Below are positions 17,024-24,817 of a stretch of DNA of 35,531 bases, piece after piece. Source of the DNA: CAZYJD01 sp964647785. GTDB lineage: Bacteria; Bacteroidota; Bacteroidia; NS11-12g; UBA9320. Location: NCBI GenBank assembly GCA_964647785.1, contig CAZYJD010000015.1, positions 1 through 35,531 of the forward strand, in the 5' to 3' direction. A program made the translations under genes and the position numbers. The first letter of the stretch is position 1; each line of letters starts with the position of its first letter. Under the pieces are notes generated by a model that searched no databases, had not been told where the DNA came from, and saw only the letters and a program-made list of their open reading frames with translations.

Positions 17024-17665
17024 ATGCAGCTTGAGCTAACATCAATCGCCCTGCTTGTCTTCATATCTTATCTGCTCGGCAGCATCCCCAGTGCTGTATG
17101 GATTGGAAAGAGATTTCACGGCACGGATGTACGGGAACACGGAAGTGGAAATGCAGGAGCAACCAATACTTTCAGGGTCTTGGGTAAAAAAACAGGAACA
17201 GCGGTTCTTATGGCCGATGTATTGAAGGGCTATGCATCGAGCCTCCTCGTGTTGTTTTTACCATTGGATAACTACGAGCTATTGACTCAGTACAGGTTGT
17301 TGTTTGGTGCTTTTGCGGTATTGGGTCATATTTATCCACTCTTTGCCCAATTCAAAGGAGGCAAAGGCATTGCCACCCTTCTCGGAGTAGTTATCGGACT
17401 TAATCCGCTTTTGGCATCCATAAGTGTGGGGATTTTTCTGATGGTGCTCATGACCACCCATTATGTGTCATTGGGAAGCATGCTTGCAACCATCGCCTTC
17501 CCCTTATTTGCCTTGTGGCTGCCATTTGTTCATCGTTCCTTTTGGCTCATTGGTTTTGGGGTTTTAGCAAGTCTGATGGTGGTTCTTACCCATCGAAAAA
17601 ACATTGAACGACTATTGGCCGGAAACGAAAGCAAAACCTATTTGTTTCAAAGAAAAAAAGGATGA
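17024..17665 (+). CDS. plsY: Glycerol-3-phosphate acyltransferase PlsY
   Basis: PlsY moves the acyl group from acyl-phosphate to glycerol 3-phosphate, the first step of phospholipid synthesis, in the inner membrane. The 213-residue product has five or six hydrophobic segments and the family motifs YLLGSIPSAVWIGK, the glycine-rich VREHGSGNAGATNTFRVLG, and FKGGKGIATLLGV. Only a short spacer (about 30 bases) follows the giant secreted-protein gene, and a promoter-like box precedes the ATG. Its stop overlaps the clpS start in ATGA. Confidence 0.96.
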   Translation: MQLELTSIALLVFISYLLGSIPSAVWIGKRFHGTDVREHGSGNAGATNTFRVLGKKTGTAVLMADVLKGYASSLLVLFLPLDNYELLTQYRLLFGAFAVLGHIYPLFAQFKGGKGIATLLGVVIGLNPLLASISVGIFLMVLMTTHYVSLGSMLATIAFPLFALWLPFVHRSFWLIGFGVLASLMVVLTHRKNIERLLAGNESKTYLFQRKKG

Positions 17666-17952
17666 ACATGCCTTACTTTCATACTGAAGAACAACAAGAG
17701 GTTATTCTGGAAGAAAAAGTAAGCGGCGGATATGCCCTTATATTATATAATGATGACTTCAATACCTTCGATTGGGTGATTGAATGCCTAATGGAACTTT
17801 GCAATCATACTGCTGAGCAAGCCGAACAATGCGCAATGATTGTTCACTACAAGGGTAAATGTTCTGTAAAACACGGTTCATTTGAAGAGCTCGAGCCCAT
17901 TTGTGATGCCCTTTGCAAACGAGACCTGAGTGCCAGTGTGGAATTGACCTAA
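17662..17952 (+). CDS. clpS: ClpS adaptor of the ClpAP protease
   Basis: ClpS recognises N-degron substrates and delivers them to the ClpA/C unfoldase. The 96-residue product has the family core LILYNDDFNTFDWVIECL, with Asn30 and Asp31, and His62 in CAMIVHYKGKC, which line the pocket for the N-terminal residue. The N-terminal extension is short (about 20 residues). Translation probably couples to plsY through the 4-base ATGA overlap; a second ATG two codons later is an alternative start. A bidirectional terminator follows 6 bases after the stop. Confidence 0.92.
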   Translation: MNMPYFHTEEQQEVILEEKVSGGYALILYNDDFNTFDWVIECLMELCNHTAEQAEQCAMIVHYKGKCSVKHGSFEELEPICDALCKRDLSASVELT

Positions 17953-17958
17953 AACAAA

Positions 17959-17984
17959 AAAGGACCTCCTTTCGGAGATCCTTT
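17959..17984. terminator. Bidirectional terminator between clpS and the lipocalin-like gene
   Basis: AAAGGA-C-CTCC (17959-17969), loop TTTC, GGAG-A-TCCTTT (17974-17984): 10 base pairs with one C-A mismatch. It has A-rich sequence on its left and T-rich sequence on its right, so it can stop transcripts from both converging genes. Confidence 0.85.
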
Positions 17985-18007
17985 CTATTTCATAATCAAG
18001 AAAAGGT

Positions 18008-18529
18008 TTAATTCTTCTTGTCTTCAAATTCAAAATTCACCGTATGGGTTTTCTCTTCGGTGGTGATCGGATCTTCGTATTGAATGATTGACGTTCCTTT
18101 CATATTGGAATCATCCAATTGGGTAACAGATACCACGGTTGTATCAGAGTCATCAACGATGGTCAGGGTCTTGCCATCTGAACTGAGGGTCCAGATTCCA
18201 CCCGGATAGGTTTGGGGATCGCTTGGATCGCATTTGGTTGCACCTTCATCGTTTTCAATGCTACCATCCTCCTTAAAACGTACGAGATCATCGCGATCGC
18301 AGGGTTCTGCTTCATCCAAATCGCGCAAGTCGCTAATGGTTATTTGTTGACCAAACAGATCAATCACAATCGGCGGGGTAATGGTGGCCTTTAAAAGCAA
18401 CCAGTCTCCATCAATCAGATACTCTCTTGCAGTCTTTTGGGGTTCAGGATTGTTTCCTTCCGTGTCATCTCCGCATGAGCTCCAAATGAGTGCTGATGAC
18501 ATCATGGCTAATAAAAATACTTTTTTCAT
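18008..18529 (-). CDS. Lipocalin-like lipoprotein
   Basis: A 173-residue lipoprotein of unknown function. The start at 18529 gives MKKVFLLAMMSSALIWSSC with a lipobox at Cys19; an upstream in-frame ATG (18547) would add six residues. The mature part resembles the lipocalin-like domain common in Bacteroidota: GDWLLLKATITPP near the start, a RFKEDGSIENDEG turn, GIWTLSSDGKTLTIVDD, and alternating strands up to a short lysine-rich end. Two cysteines in CDRDD and KCDPSD could form a disulfide. Its 5' end lies 25 bases from the uvrA stop, with its own -7 box in between. Confidence 0.8.
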   Translation of the reverse strand: MKKVFLLAMMSSALIWSSCGDDTEGNNPEPQKTAREYLIDGDWLLLKATITPPIVIDLFGQQITISDLRDLDEAEPCDRDDLVRFKEDGSIENDEGATKCDPSDPQTYPGGIWTLSSDGKTLTIVDDSDTTVVSVTQLDDSNMKGTSIIQYEDPITTEEKTHTVNFEFEDKKN

Positions 18530-18544
18530 ATTGATTTGTTGATG

Positions 18545-18552
18545 CAAAATTA
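18545..18552 (-). promoter_or_regulatory. Predicted -7 box of the lipocalin-like gene
   Basis: TAATTTTG on the minus strand, exact TAnnTTTG match, 15 bases before the ATG at 18529. It overlaps the space just after uvrA. I saw no clear -33 element. Confidence 0.45.
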
Positions 18553-18554
18553 AC

Positions 18555-21440
18555 TCAAAATTTGGCTGTTGGTGATGCGATTTTAGAAGTGGTATAAAGT
18601 TCTTCCTTTAAAAACACAGCGGTGAAGCCTTTTGAGCTGTCTGCAACTTTTTCAGGCGTGCCACTGATTACAATTTCGCCTCCCCCTTCGCCCCCTTCGG
18701 GACCAATATCAATGATGTGATCTGCTACCTTAATGACATCCATATTGTGTTCAATTACCAAAACAGTGTTGCCTTTGTCCACCAAATCTTGTAAAACTCC
18801 CAGCAATACCCTTACATCTTCAAAATGCAAGCCGGTGGTGGGTTCATCCAACAAGTAAAAAGTACTTCCCGTACTTATTTTACATAATTCAGAGGCCAGT
18901 TTCACCCTTTGAGCTTCTCCTCCTGAAAGGGTGGTAGAAGATTGTCCAAGGGTGATGTAACCGAGCCCCACGTCATATAGGGCTTTAATTTTTCTATGAA
19001 TGGAAGGAACAGCTTCAAAAAACACCATGGCATCTTCCACGCTCATATCCAGCACATCACTGATGGATTTCCCTTTGTAGCGAACCTCCAGGGTTTCGCG
19101 GTTGTAACGCTTACCATGGCAACTTTCGCACAACACTTCCACGTCTGGTAAAAAATTCATTTCTATGATCTTGCGCCCTCCCCCCTTGCAACTTTCACAA
19201 CGACCACCTTTCACATTGAAAGAAAATCGACCCGGCTTGTAGCCGCGTATTCCGGCTTCGGGCAATGCAGCAAATAAATTTCGTATTTCTGCAAAAAAAC
19301 CGACATAAGTGGCTGGATTTGAACGCGGGGTTCGACCAATTGGACTTTGATCAATTTGTATAACCTTGTCGATATGTTCGAGGCCCTTGGTTTTTTTGTA
19401 GGGCAGGCAACGGTAGTTGCTTCCATAAACATGTGCTGCCAAAATAGGATGCAAGGTTTCATTGATCAAACTTGACTTTCCGCTTCCGCTCACCCCGGTT
19501 ACACAAATGAATGTTCCGAGCGGAAACTTCGCATGAACCCCTTTGAGGTTATTACCGCTGCAACCAATCAGTTCGAGCAAGTGACCATTTCCCTTTCTCC
19601 GTTTATCCGGCACGGCAATGAATTTCTTGCCCGATATGTAGGCAGCTGTTTGGGTATCGCTTTGCTGCATTTCTTCCCATGGACCCGCAGCCACAACCCT
19701 TCCTCCATGAACACCTGCCCCCGGGCCAATATCTACCACATAATCACTTTGCAGAATCATGTCTTTATCGTGCTCCACCACCAATACGGAGTTTCCTAAA
19801 TCGCGCAATTCTCTAAGGGAAGCAATCAGTCGTTGGTTATCCCTTTGGTGCAGTCCGATACTCGGTTCATCTAAGATGTAGAGCACTTCCTCCAGTTGTG
19901 AGCCTATTTGGGTAGCCAGTCTGATACGCTGCGCCTCACCACCTGAGAGGGTTTTACTCGGATTGTTCAAGCTGAGATAGCCCAATCCCACCCCAACAAG
20001 AAATCCCACCCTTTCACGTATTTCTTTCAATACCTCATGACCGATTCTTCTTTGTTGTTCGCTGAGACGATCTTCGAGATCTTGCAACCACCCATTCAAA
20101 TCAGCAATACTGAGGCGACTTACTTCGGCAATATTTCGGCCATCAATCAAGAATTGCAGCGACTCCTTCTTAAGTCTTGCGCCACCACAGCTTTGGCAAT
20201 ACTGAACCTTCATGAATTGCTCTGCCCAGCGACTCATGCTGTCATAGCTTTTTTCATGATAGGCCGAGTTAAGCATCGGGATGATTCCTTTCCACCTGGT
20301 TTCAAACACACTTTGCTTTCCGCTTCCAGCTTTTACCGTTATTTTTTCATCAGTGCCGTAAAGTAAAACCTGCATCACATCCGTCGATAATTTTTCTACC
20401 GGATCGGCCAGGGAGAATTTAAATGCCTTGGCCAGTCCCCTCAACTGGGTAAATGTGAAGTTTTCCCTCACTTCTCCCAATGGAAGTATTGCCCCTTTAT
20501 TGATGCTTTTATGCTTGTCAGGGATGATGGCAGTCTCATCGATCAGGCTTTCTGTTCCCAGTCCGTCACAAACCGGGCAAGCACCATAGGGCGAATTGAA
20601 AGAGAACGTATTGGGCTGAGGCTCGTCATAACTGATGCCGGAAACCGGGTCCATCAGGTGTTTGCTGAAGTAATAATCGCGCTTCTCCTGCACATCTTGA
20701 ACAAGCAGGGTTCCTTTGCCCTTCTTCAATCCGAGCATGACCGCTTCTTTGAGGCGGAACATTCCACTTGAATGTTCATCCAGCTCATCGATCAGCAATT
20801 CAATGTCATGCACCTTGTATCGATCGAGTTGCATTCCTTTTTCAATGCGGAGCACTTCTCCATCCACCCGAACTTTGGTATGACCTGATTTTGCCAATTG
20901 TACAAACAGTTCTCGGTAATGGCCTTTGCGCCCTTTGATCACCGGAGCAAGAATGCGGATGCTTTTAGCACCAAAACGGGTATTCACTGCTTCTGCAATC
21001 TGCTCTTCACTCATTTTGAGCATCTTCTCTCCGCTCTCATAGCTATATGCTTCAGAGGCACGTGCAAAAAGCAATCGCAAAAAATCATATACCTCGGTAA
21101 TGGTTCCTACCGTGGATCGGGGGTTTTTGCTTACCGTTTTTTGTTCGATGGCAATAACGGGGCTGAGGCCTTCAATTTTATCGACATCGGGCCTTTTCAT
21201 TTCACCGATGAATTGCCTGGCATATGCGCTAAAGGTCTCCATGTACCGTCTTTGGCCTTCGGCAAACAAAGTATCAAAGGCCAAAGAAGACTTTCCGCTT
21301 CCACTCATACCGGTAAACACCACCAGTTTAGAACGCGGTATTCTTAAATCTACCTCTCTGAGATTATGCTCACGAGCGCCGAATATTTCTATGGCGCCAT
21401 CTTCATATAAATGATTCTTTTCCAAAATTTTGGGCTGCAA
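18555..21440 (-). CDS. uvrA: Excinuclease ABC subunit A
   Basis: UvrA finds bulky DNA damage and loads UvrB in nucleotide excision repair. The 961 residues carry two ABC ATPase modules: Walker A TGMSGSGKSSLAFDTLF and TGVSGSGKSSLINETLHP, signature LSGGEAQRIRLA and LSGGEAQRVKLA, and Walker B-type LDEPSIGLHQRDN and LDEPTTGLHFEDV. The C-terminal zinc module (CESCKGGG, CESCHGKR) is complete. The first zinc module keeps only one CxxC pair (CPVCDG); its partner region reads KHLMDPVSGISY without cysteines. No in-frame ATG precedes the conserved IEIFGAREHNLREV start. The start must be a TTG, at 21440 or at 21425; a TAAGTTTG box covering the first TTG favours the second. Confidence 0.96.
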   Translation of the reverse strand: MQPKILEKNHLYEDGAIEIFGAREHNLREVDLRIPRSKLVVFTGMSGSGKSSLAFDTLFAEGQRRYMETFSAYARQFIGEMKRPDVDKIEGLSPVIAIEQKTVSKNPRSTVGTITEVYDFLRLLFARASEAYSYESGEKMLKMSEEQIAEAVNTRFGAKSIRILAPVIKGRKGHYRELFVQLAKSGHTKVRVDGEVLRIEKGMQLDRYKVHDIELLIDELDEHSSGMFRLKEAVMLGLKKGKGTLLVQDVQEKRDYYFSKHLMDPVSGISYDEPQPNTFSFNSPYGACPVCDGLGTESLIDETAIIPDKHKSINKGAILPLGEVRENFTFTQLRGLAKAFKFSLADPVEKLSTDVMQVLLYGTDEKITVKAGSGKQSVFETRWKGIIPMLNSAYHEKSYDSMSRWAEQFMKVQYCQSCGGARLKKESLQFLIDGRNIAEVSRLSIADLNGWLQDLEDRLSEQQRRIGHEVLKEIRERVGFLVGVGLGYLSLNNPSKTLSGGEAQRIRLATQIGSQLEEVLYILDEPSIGLHQRDNQRLIASLRELRDLGNSVLVVEHDKDMILQSDYVVDIGPGAGVHGGRVVAAGPWEEMQQSDTQTAAYISGKKFIAVPDKRRKGNGHLLELIGCSGNNLKGVHAKFPLGTFICVTGVSGSGKSSLINETLHPILAAHVYGSNYRCLPYKKTKGLEHIDKVIQIDQSPIGRTPRSNPATYVGFFAEIRNLFAALPEAGIRGYKPGRFSFNVKGGRCESCKGGGRKIIEMNFLPDVEVLCESCHGKRYNRETLEVRYKGKSISDVLDMSVEDAMVFFEAVPSIHRKIKALYDVGLGYITLGQSSTTLSGGEAQRVKLASELCKISTGSTFYLLDEPTTGLHFEDVRVLLGVLQDLVDKGNTVLVIEHNMDVIKVADHIIDIGPEGGEGGGEIVISGTPEKVADSSKGFTAVFLKEELYTTSKIASPTAKF

Positions 21441-21445
21441 ACTTA
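21438..21445 (-). promoter_or_regulatory. Predicted uvrA -7 box overlapping the first TTG
   Basis: TAAGTTTG on the minus strand, exact TAnnTTTG match, whose last three bases are the TTG at 21440. If it is a promoter, transcription starts downstream and translation must begin at the TTG at 21425. TTTC lies 19 bases upstream as a poor -33 element. Confidence 0.35.
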
Positions 21446-21494
21446 TGAACCAACACCCTTTGGAGAAAGTTCATTGATAAGAGAAATGAGGAAA

Positions 21495-22451
21495 TTAAAT
21501 ATCCAAATCGGGATGCGCAGTTAACAAATCCACCCGGAGCTGATCGCGCTTCAACTCAAACTGATGGTAGGCCTCTGTATCAGGGAACATGGGTCGATGC
21601 TCGAGCATTTTTCGATAAGCGAGAACTTTTTCAACCACCTGGCGCAGCTGATCAGTCATTAACAACTCCTGAACAGCCATGAAAATCAAATCACTTGCAT
21701 ATTCGGAGGGATGAACGAGGTCATTGCCATAAAAGCGGTAATCCCTCAAATGATCAATCATCAGCTCATAGGCCGGAAAGTAAATGGCGTCCGATGTTTC
21801 ATCAAGGAAGCTGTGCAAACCTTCAATTAAACGTGCTTTACTTCGGTTGTTATCAATCAAACCTGTTTTGTAATGCCGCACAGGACTTATGGTGAAGATG
21901 ATACGATTTTGGGCATTGAACTCCTTTACTATGCCGTAAATCTTTCTCAGAGCAGCCTTGATCTCCTCAGTTTTCATCAAGCGATTTTGAAAGATATCAT
22001 TCGGATGCTTATGGCAATTGGCTACGATTTTACGCGTTTCGGGAAGCTCATAAACTGCAGCAGCCCCCAATGAAATAAAAACGTATGAAGGGCCTTTCAA
22101 ACTATCTCTGAGCATCTGCAGTCGTTCACGAATCATCAAATGAAGGGTTTGAGGATCGGTATGACTCAAAGACGAGTGTTGTTCCCAAGTGTGCCAGAGT
22201 TCACCATTGAGCACAAAATCTTCATTTTTATAATCGCATGAACCTGCGGCTCGCTCAAACATATCCGCAATGCTTTGGGCATTATACAGCGTACCATAAG
22301 GGTTCACCAGTGAAGAAAACCCTGCTCTTTCAAAGCGTTTTCCCATATACTCAGCAAAACACGACCCCACCAAAAGGCAGTGTCCAAATGCATCAATAAC
22401 GGGGTTTGGCTTCGGCTTGAAAGGCAGTATGAGGTTTTCGTTTGAGAACAT
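21495..22451 (-). CDS. GSCFA-domain protein
   Basis: A GSCFA-family protein, related to SGNH-type hydrolases; substrate and pathway are unknown. The start at 22451 gives MFSNENLILPFKPKPNP and 318 residues; an in-frame ATG further upstream would run across the next gene. The name-giving motif GSCFAEYMG is at 29-37, followed by GFSSLVNPYGTLYNAQSI. Other family features are FISLGAAAVYELPET, TISPVRHYK and GNDLVHPSEYASDLI, where the Asp and His would complete a catalytic set with the N-terminal Ser. No signal peptide is seen, so it is probably cytoplasmic. It is divergent from the AMP nucleosidase gene. Confidence 0.88.
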   Translation of the reverse strand: MFSNENLILPFKPKPNPVIDAFGHCLLVGSCFAEYMGKRFERAGFSSLVNPYGTLYNAQSIADMFERAAGSCDYKNEDFVLNGELWHTWEQHSSLSHTDPQTLHLMIRERLQMLRDSLKGPSYVFISLGAAAVYELPETRKIVANCHKHPNDIFQNRLMKTEEIKAALRKIYGIVKEFNAQNRIIFTISPVRHYKTGLIDNNRSKARLIEGLHSFLDETSDAIYFPAYELMIDHLRDYRFYGNDLVHPSEYASDLIFMAVQELLMTDQLRQVVEKVLAYRKMLEHRPMFPDTEAYHQFELKRDQLRVDLLTAHPDLDI

Positions 22452-22477
22452 ATTTAAGTCCTGATAAGGTAATAAAA

Positions 22478-22485
22478 CAAATATA
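22478..22485 (-). promoter_or_regulatory. Predicted -7 box of the GSCFA gene
   Basis: TATATTTG on the minus strand, exact TAnnTTTG match, 26 bases before the ATG at 22451. No clear -33 element. Confidence 0.45.
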
Positions 22486-22539
22486 GTGTTTAACGCAGGG
22501 AAATGTGGATAGTTTTCAATATGTTCGATGAAGTTAAAA

Positions 22540-23310
22540 ATGGAAACCAAAGAACAAATTGTTAACAACTGGCTGCCCAGATATACGGGTACTGCACTTG
22601 AAGATTTTGGCCCTTACATTCTGTTGACCAATTTTGACAATTATGTTGAAATATTTGCATCCATTGAAGGGTGCGAGATCAAGGGCAAAGACCGCAGCAT
22701 GCCAAATGCCACCAGTGGTAAAATCAGCATCATTAATTTTGGAATGGGCAGCCCAAACTCTGCCACCATACTCGATCTACTTACGGCCATTCAACCTAAA
22801 GCGGTTCTTTTTCTCGGCAAATGCGGGGGCCTGAAAAAGAAAAATCAAATTGGAGATCTTATTTTACCAATCGCCGGCATTAGAGGAGAAGGAACCAGCA
22901 ACGACTATTTCCCGCCTGAAGTACCCGCCCTTCCCTCCTTTGCACTACAGAAAGCCATCAGTACCACCATTCGCGATCATGAACTCGACTACTGGACCGG
23001 CACGGTGTATACAACCAACCGCAGGGTTTGGGAACACGATGTGGCCTTTAAAAAGTATTTGAAGAAAATTCGGGCTATGGCCATTGATATGGAAACTGCC
23101 ACCGTATTTAGTGTGGCATTTCACAACCGCATTCCCGCGGGGGCACTTCTGTTGGTGAGTGATCAACCCATGATACCACAAGGAGTTAAAACCGATGAAA
23201 GTGATCGCAGGGTCACTCAATCTTATGTAAATAGGCACGTACAAATCGGCATCGACTCACTCCGACAACTGATCAACGACGGACTCACCATCAAGCACCT
23301 CCGTTTCTGA
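22540..23310 (+). CDS. amn: AMP nucleosidase, short Bacteroidota form
   Basis: AMP nucleosidase splits AMP into adenine and ribose 5-phosphate. The 256-residue product corresponds to the catalytic phosphorylase-fold domain only; the E. coli enzyme is about twice as long with an extra N-terminal domain. Motifs: NWLPRYTGTALEDFGPYILL at the start, INFGMGSPNSATILDLL, LGKCGGLKKKNQIGDLILP, the catalytic Glu in AIDMETATVFS, and the catalytic Asp in LLVSDQPM. I use ATG 22540 (METKEQIV); ATG 22528 four codons earlier is possible. A TATGTTCG near-match to the -7 box lies at 22520-22527. Confidence 0.88.
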   Translation: METKEQIVNNWLPRYTGTALEDFGPYILLTNFDNYVEIFASIEGCEIKGKDRSMPNATSGKISIINFGMGSPNSATILDLLTAIQPKAVLFLGKCGGLKKKNQIGDLILPIAGIRGEGTSNDYFPPEVPALPSFALQKAISTTIRDHELDYWTGTVYTTNRRVWEHDVAFKKYLKKIRAMAIDMETATVFSVAFHNRIPAGALLLVSDQPMIPQGVKTDESDRRVTQSYVNRHVQIGIDSLRQLINDGLTIKHLRF

Positions 23311-23359
23311 TTCAAGCTGGTCGCAGAATTTCATTTCTCTTTCATCGATTTCATGTCAT

Positions 23360-23384
23360 TTTGTCACCATTTTTGGTAACTTTG
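23360..23384 (+). promoter_or_regulatory. Predicted miaB promoter
   Basis: TTTG (23360-23363), 13 bases, then a perfect TAACTTTG (23377-23384) ending 8 bases before the miaB ATG. It would drive the miaB to secG chain. Confidence 0.5.
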
Positions 23385-23392
23385 CAGCTCTT

Positions 23393-24817
23393 ATGGAAAC
23401 TGCGATCATAGCTGATGAAACGGCCCCGCAAATGCGCGGAACTTCAGGTAAAAAATTGTACATAGAGAGTTATGGATGTGCCATGAATTTCTCAGACAGC
23501 GAAGTGGTGGCCACCATCATGTCGGAAAATGGATATGAAACGGTGCAGGCAGAAGAAATGGCTGACTTGATACTCATAAACACTTGTGCCATACGCGACA
23601 ATGCAGAACAGCGCATTAGAAATCGACTCACCCAATTAAAATCGACAAAAAAACACAAACCAGAACTCAAAGTGGGCATTCTTGGTTGCATGGCCGAGCG
23701 CCTCAAAAAGCAACTGCTCGAAGAAGAGAAACTGGTGGATATAGTTGCGGGCCCAGATAGCTATCGTGAATTGCCCGGGCTGGTGGAAGAAGTAGAGGAT
23801 GGACAAAAAGCTATCAATGTGATGTTGAGCCTGGAAGAAACTTATGCTGAAATTGCGCCTACCCGACTGAACAGCAATGGTGTTACTGCTTTCATTTCCA
23901 TCATGAGGGGTTGCGACAACATGTGCAGCTTCTGTGTGGTGCCTTTTACCCGTGGACGGGAAAGAAGCCGCGCCCCTGAAAGCATCCTTAACGAAGCAAA
24001 AGAACTCGCAAATTCGGGCTACAAAGAAATTACGCTGCTTGGGCAAAATGTGGACAGCTACCTATGGTACGGTGGAGGCCCCAAAAAGGAATTTTCGAAA
24101 TTGAGCACCACTGAACAAGAAAACAGCATCAACTTCGCAAAGTTGCTAGAATTAACAGCTGAAGCTGTACCGAATATGCGCATTCGTTTCAGCACTTCAC
24201 ATCCGCGCGACATCACCGATGATGTATTGCATACCATGAACAGATATGACAACATTTGCAACTACATTCACCTTCCGGCGCAAAGCGGAAACTCAAGAAT
24301 TCTTCAACTGATGAATAGAACGTACGACCGCGCGTGGTATATGGACAAAGTGAAACGCATTCGTGAAATCATCCCCAACTGCGGAATTAGCTGCGACATC
24401 ATTGCCGGTTTTTGTACCGAAACGGATGAAGAACACCAAGACACCCTCAGTTTAATGGAATGGTCGCAATTTGATTTCAGCTACATGTATTTTTACAGCG
24501 AAAGGCCGGGAACACTTGCCGCCCGAAAATTTGAAGACGACATTCCGGAGGCAGTAAAAAAACAGCGATTGAGCGAAATCATTGCCCTGCAAAACGAGAT
24601 CTCCAAAGCCAAGAATGCACAAAGAATCGGTCAAGAGTGTGTGGTGTTGATTGAAGGAAATTCAAAAAAATCAGATCAAGACTGGATGGGACGAAATGAC
24701 CAAAATATTGTGGTTATTTTTCCGAAAGAAGCCTATCAGAAAGGTGAATTCGTTCGGGTTCGCATAGAAAAAAGCACCACCACCAGCCTCATAGGGAAAG
24801 CAATTGGAAACGCCTGA
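23393..24817 (+). CDS. miaB: tRNA-2-methylthio-N6-dimethylallyladenosine synthase
   Basis: MiaB adds a methylthio group to i6A37 of tRNAs that read codons starting with U, using two iron-sulfur clusters and radical SAM chemistry. The 474 residues have the N-terminal cluster cysteines Cys29 (SYGCAMNFSDSE), Cys65 (INTCAIRDNAEQR) and Cys99 (LGCMAERL), the radical SAM triad Cys174, Cys178 and Cys181 in GCDNMCSFC, the block HLPAQSGNSRILQLMNRTY, and a C-terminal TRAM domain (about 405-474). All catalytic residues are intact. Its TGA stop overlaps the next gene's ATG by one base. Confidence 0.97.
   Translation: METAIIADETAPQMRGTSGKKLYIESYGCAMNFSDSEVVATIMSENGYETVQAEEMADLILINTCAIRDNAEQRIRNRLTQLKSTKKHKPELKVGILGCMAERLKKQLLEEEKLVDIVAGPDSYRELPGLVEEVEDGQKAINVMLSLEETYAEIAPTRLNSNGVTAFISIMRGCDNMCSFCVVPFTRGRERSRAPESILNEAKELANSGYKEITLLGQNVDSYLWYGGGPKKEFSKLSTTEQENSINFAKLLELTAEAVPNMRIRFSTSHPRDITDDVLHTMNRYDNICNYIHLPAQSGNSRILQLMNRTYDRAWYMDKVKRIREIIPNCGISCDIIAGFCTETDEEHQDTLSLMEWSQFDFSYMYFYSERPGTLAARKFEDDIPEAVKKQRLSEIIALQNEISKAKNAQRIGQECVVLIEGNSKKSDQDWMGRNDQNIVVIFPKEAYQKGEFVRVRIEKSTTTSLIGKAIGNA

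Noticed and set aside
20898..21347. 149-codon frame opposite the 5' part of uvrA
   Set aside because: Opposite a highly conserved gene; composition (many Phe, His, Cys) is typical of antisense shadows.
23636..24046. 136-codon antisense frame inside miaB
   Set aside because: A shadow of the conserved miaB coding sequence, without any family resemblance.
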